DNA from: Pterois miles
Lineage: Eukaryota > Chordata > Actinopteri > Perciformes > Scorpaenidae
Length of the DNA: 64,000 nucleotides
Assembly (NCBI GenBank): GCA_947000775.1
Contig: CAMQGK010000341.1
Coordinates: forward strand, 10,579,501 to 10,643,500
Direction: 5' to 3'
Both the position numbers and the translations under genes were made by a program. Below the pieces are notes generated by a model. It did no database searches and was not told the DNA's origin. It saw nothing but the letters and a program-made list of their open reading frames with translations. Of the stretch, positions 61,625 through 64,000 are shown piece after piece (positions within the stretch are counted from its first letter, which is position 1; each line of letters begins with the position of its first letter).

Positions 61625-64000
61625 ACTTTCAGGATGAATATTTAATATTCTTGTGTGAAAACAAATTCACCTCCAAAATGTCAGTTATTAAAAAATGAAT
61701 ACAAAAGACTTGCTTTTAGATTGATGACAATTCATTCTGAGTTCAAGCACATAATGTTTTTTTTTTTTAATTTAAATTATACTTATTCAGTTTATTTCTC
61801 AGGGACCGTTAATATGCATTAGTGTAAATATGCCAGAATTAGCCAGGAGGCTAGTTTTCATTTGTTGTTAATTTGTGTCATTCGTTTGCTGTGGTGGTGT
61901 CCTATTATATTGTCAGGTGTCCTGTTTGTAAGTGTCAAGTGTCTATAATTAGTTATTTCTATGATTGGGTTTTTATTCCTGTATTTATATTGTAGCTTGA
62001 TGTGTTTTTATGTGCTTAATGTGGAACCCAAGTCCAACCAGCTGCTTGCTATGGCACCAACTATGGAGATCCTTAATAAAATCAAATAATCATCCATAGT
62101 CCCTGGCCTGGTCTGAAGTAGGTGGCTTCAAAATTAATTGATATTAATAATTAGAGTAAAAGTAAAACGTAAACAGACATAAGTACAACACAGACATGGG
62201 CAGCAGCAAAAATTTTTTTTTGGTTAAATAAAGCAAAAAAACAAACAACTACACGCCATCTTAAATTACAGTACAGCAGAGTCTTCTTCCTCTTTTCTTC
62301 CTCTGTTTGCAGTAACAGGGTCAAGGGTCAGTCAGGGGTGATTGTAGGATCAGACCTTAAGGGGGGCTCAGTCCCTAATGAAAATGTGACGTGTGCAGTC
62401 ATGCTTCAACATGGGGTTCAACACATGGAAAGGAAATTTTAAGCGTCAGACAATTTCCTGCATTCTGGGTGAATTTTTCTGCACCAGTTTCTGCCTTCTC
62501 TGCATCAGTTATGGTGGAAATGCAGTCTAACTTTGGACCTAACGTTGGATTATTTAACCTCCTTCCTGACAAGCTAACATGGTTTGAATATCAATGGATT
62601 CCTTGGATTTTCTAGTTGCTTATGATATCAATATCTTCACTTAAAACTGAGCCTCTTAAACACAGTAACGTCAGCTGGGGTCACCAGCAATCCTGCGGGT
62701 GTCAGAGGGTTTGATAATTACTTTTTAGGGATGCTGAGCTGAAATTTAGGTGTGCTTGTGCACCTATAACAAGAGTCTACAATTAAATATGCCTTGTGTT
62801 TCATTGATTCAGATTTTTCGGCCAGTGCATCCAGTTACTGTATATTCCTCTGGCCTATTATATTTACGTCCATTATTTTAACTGCGTGACGTCCTTCCAA
62901 AATAGATATTGCCTGCAGCTATGTTTGGTTTGGAAAAGTTGATAAGCCCAAGGGCTGCGGCAATTTCTCAAATACTTCATAAGCACAAAACTTAAGCTGA
63001 ACTTTAAGAAACAAACAAATCTAAAATCAGAGTCATGAGATTTCACTCAACAGCAGTGATGTGGGGAATATGTTTTTGTCTATTCATTTAACAACCAGAT
63101 GTCACAGATTCGAAAAAGGTTCATGATTAGAAAGGGTAGATTCACAGATGGCTGCAGACCTAGTATATAAAACCCAGTAAATTGATGCTGCAGAGTAAAG
63201 AAAATAATGTATAGACTCAGAGCGCAGCAGCTCAATAGGAGTCTGGCTTTAATACACAAGCTAGTCCCACAGTGATAAATAGATGTGGCGTGAAGTGTAT
63301 CATCATCAGAGGAGCTTTATATCCTCTTGAACAGCCGTGCGTCGTAAACAGCATTTCATTAAAATGGCTTATTTCTGTCTCTCATAAAAAAATCAATGCT
63401 CTTTGATACAAGTACATACTGTAAACTAAACTGTGTTTCACCAGATATTCGGAGCAGAGTCATGGTGAGAGCAAACAGAATTTTTTTTTTTTTAAGGATA
63501 ACCATGTGTACACGACTGTGTCCTCGAAGACAAACACACAAAAAAAGGAAATGGGCTTTCTTCATAGAGCCTTTAATGCTGTTATTAAAGCTTCCCTGGA
63601 AGGCTTAAATATCGACCACGAGCGTGGACTCCTTCACAGACCGTTGCACTTCGGCGTCCTGCCCCGCAAGTGCCATCAAATCAATCAACCTTTCTAATTA
63701 ACTGCATCCAAATAAGGCATCGTCTTCCTTGCCTCTGAAAAGACCCCTTTACCGCATCACCTCTCGCACACAAGCATGCCCTGAACTCTGCTATTTCTGC
63801 CTCTAACCTCACAATCACTGTCCTCTCACGGCACTCAATGCCTCCCTTTAAACAAAGAGATCCAAATTATTGCCTGTTTTCGCATCCTAATATTAAAGCT
63901 CATTTATTAATTTTACATCTAGTATTTTGGAGTATAGTGATTAATAAAGAACTTATAAGGATACAGAGCGTCTGTGAACTGTTGTGGAGATATGACCAAG
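61625..64000. other. Intergenic, end of window
   Basis: No coding exon. A fragment of the hAT-like family (CTGACAAGCTAACATGG and AAACTGAGCCTCTTAAAC words) lies at about 62515-62665. The stretch 63560-63720 is non-repetitive and mixed in composition, another possible conserved noncoding block. Confidence 0.4.
62515..62665 (+). repeat. Fragment of the hAT-like family
   Basis: It matches the right-hand third of copies 1, 2 and 4 (CTTCCTGACAAGCTAACATG, AATGGATTCCTTGG). Both termini are missing. Confidence 0.5.

Overview
The window is a piece of a teleost, probably percomorph, nuclear genome. It is AT-rich, has spliced vertebrate genes with GT-AG introns, long intergenic stretches, tRNA-derived SINEs, hAT-like and fold-back transposon remnants, and CA/GT microsatellites. 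I see no bacterial, viral or organellar genes. I saw no strong sign of a new biological system. The best leads are small: a phase-compatible ston1/gtf2a1l junction, a GC-AG intron, a short skippable lhcgr exon 10, and one orphan exon-like fragment.

Layout. 1-5215: no recognised coding exon; dispersed repeats. 5298-9026 (+): stonin-1 (ston1), three coding exons, 706 codons. 12607-17063 (+): gtf2a1l, the TFIIA alpha/beta-like subunit, nine coding exons, 459 codons. 18975-29814 (-): lhcgr, the luteinizing hormone receptor, eleven coding exons, 693 codons, tail-to-tail with gtf2a1l. About 30100-64000: a gene-poor stretch of roughly 34 kb holding interspersed repeats and microsatellites. It contains one exon-like fragment (38361-38537) with a one-base frame break, and several non-repetitive blocks that could be conserved noncoding DNA.

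The order ston1-gtf2a1l-lhcgr is the conserved vertebrate block. In mammals FSHR follows LHCGR; no fshr exon is visible in the 34 kb beyond lhcgr here. The genes do not form a pathway. Ston1 is an endocytic adaptor, Gtf2a1l is a basal transcription factor subunit known as germ-cell enriched in mammals, and Lhcgr is the gonadal gonadotropin receptor. Exon boundaries were assigned by eye from splice consensus, phase continuity and similarity to the known families.
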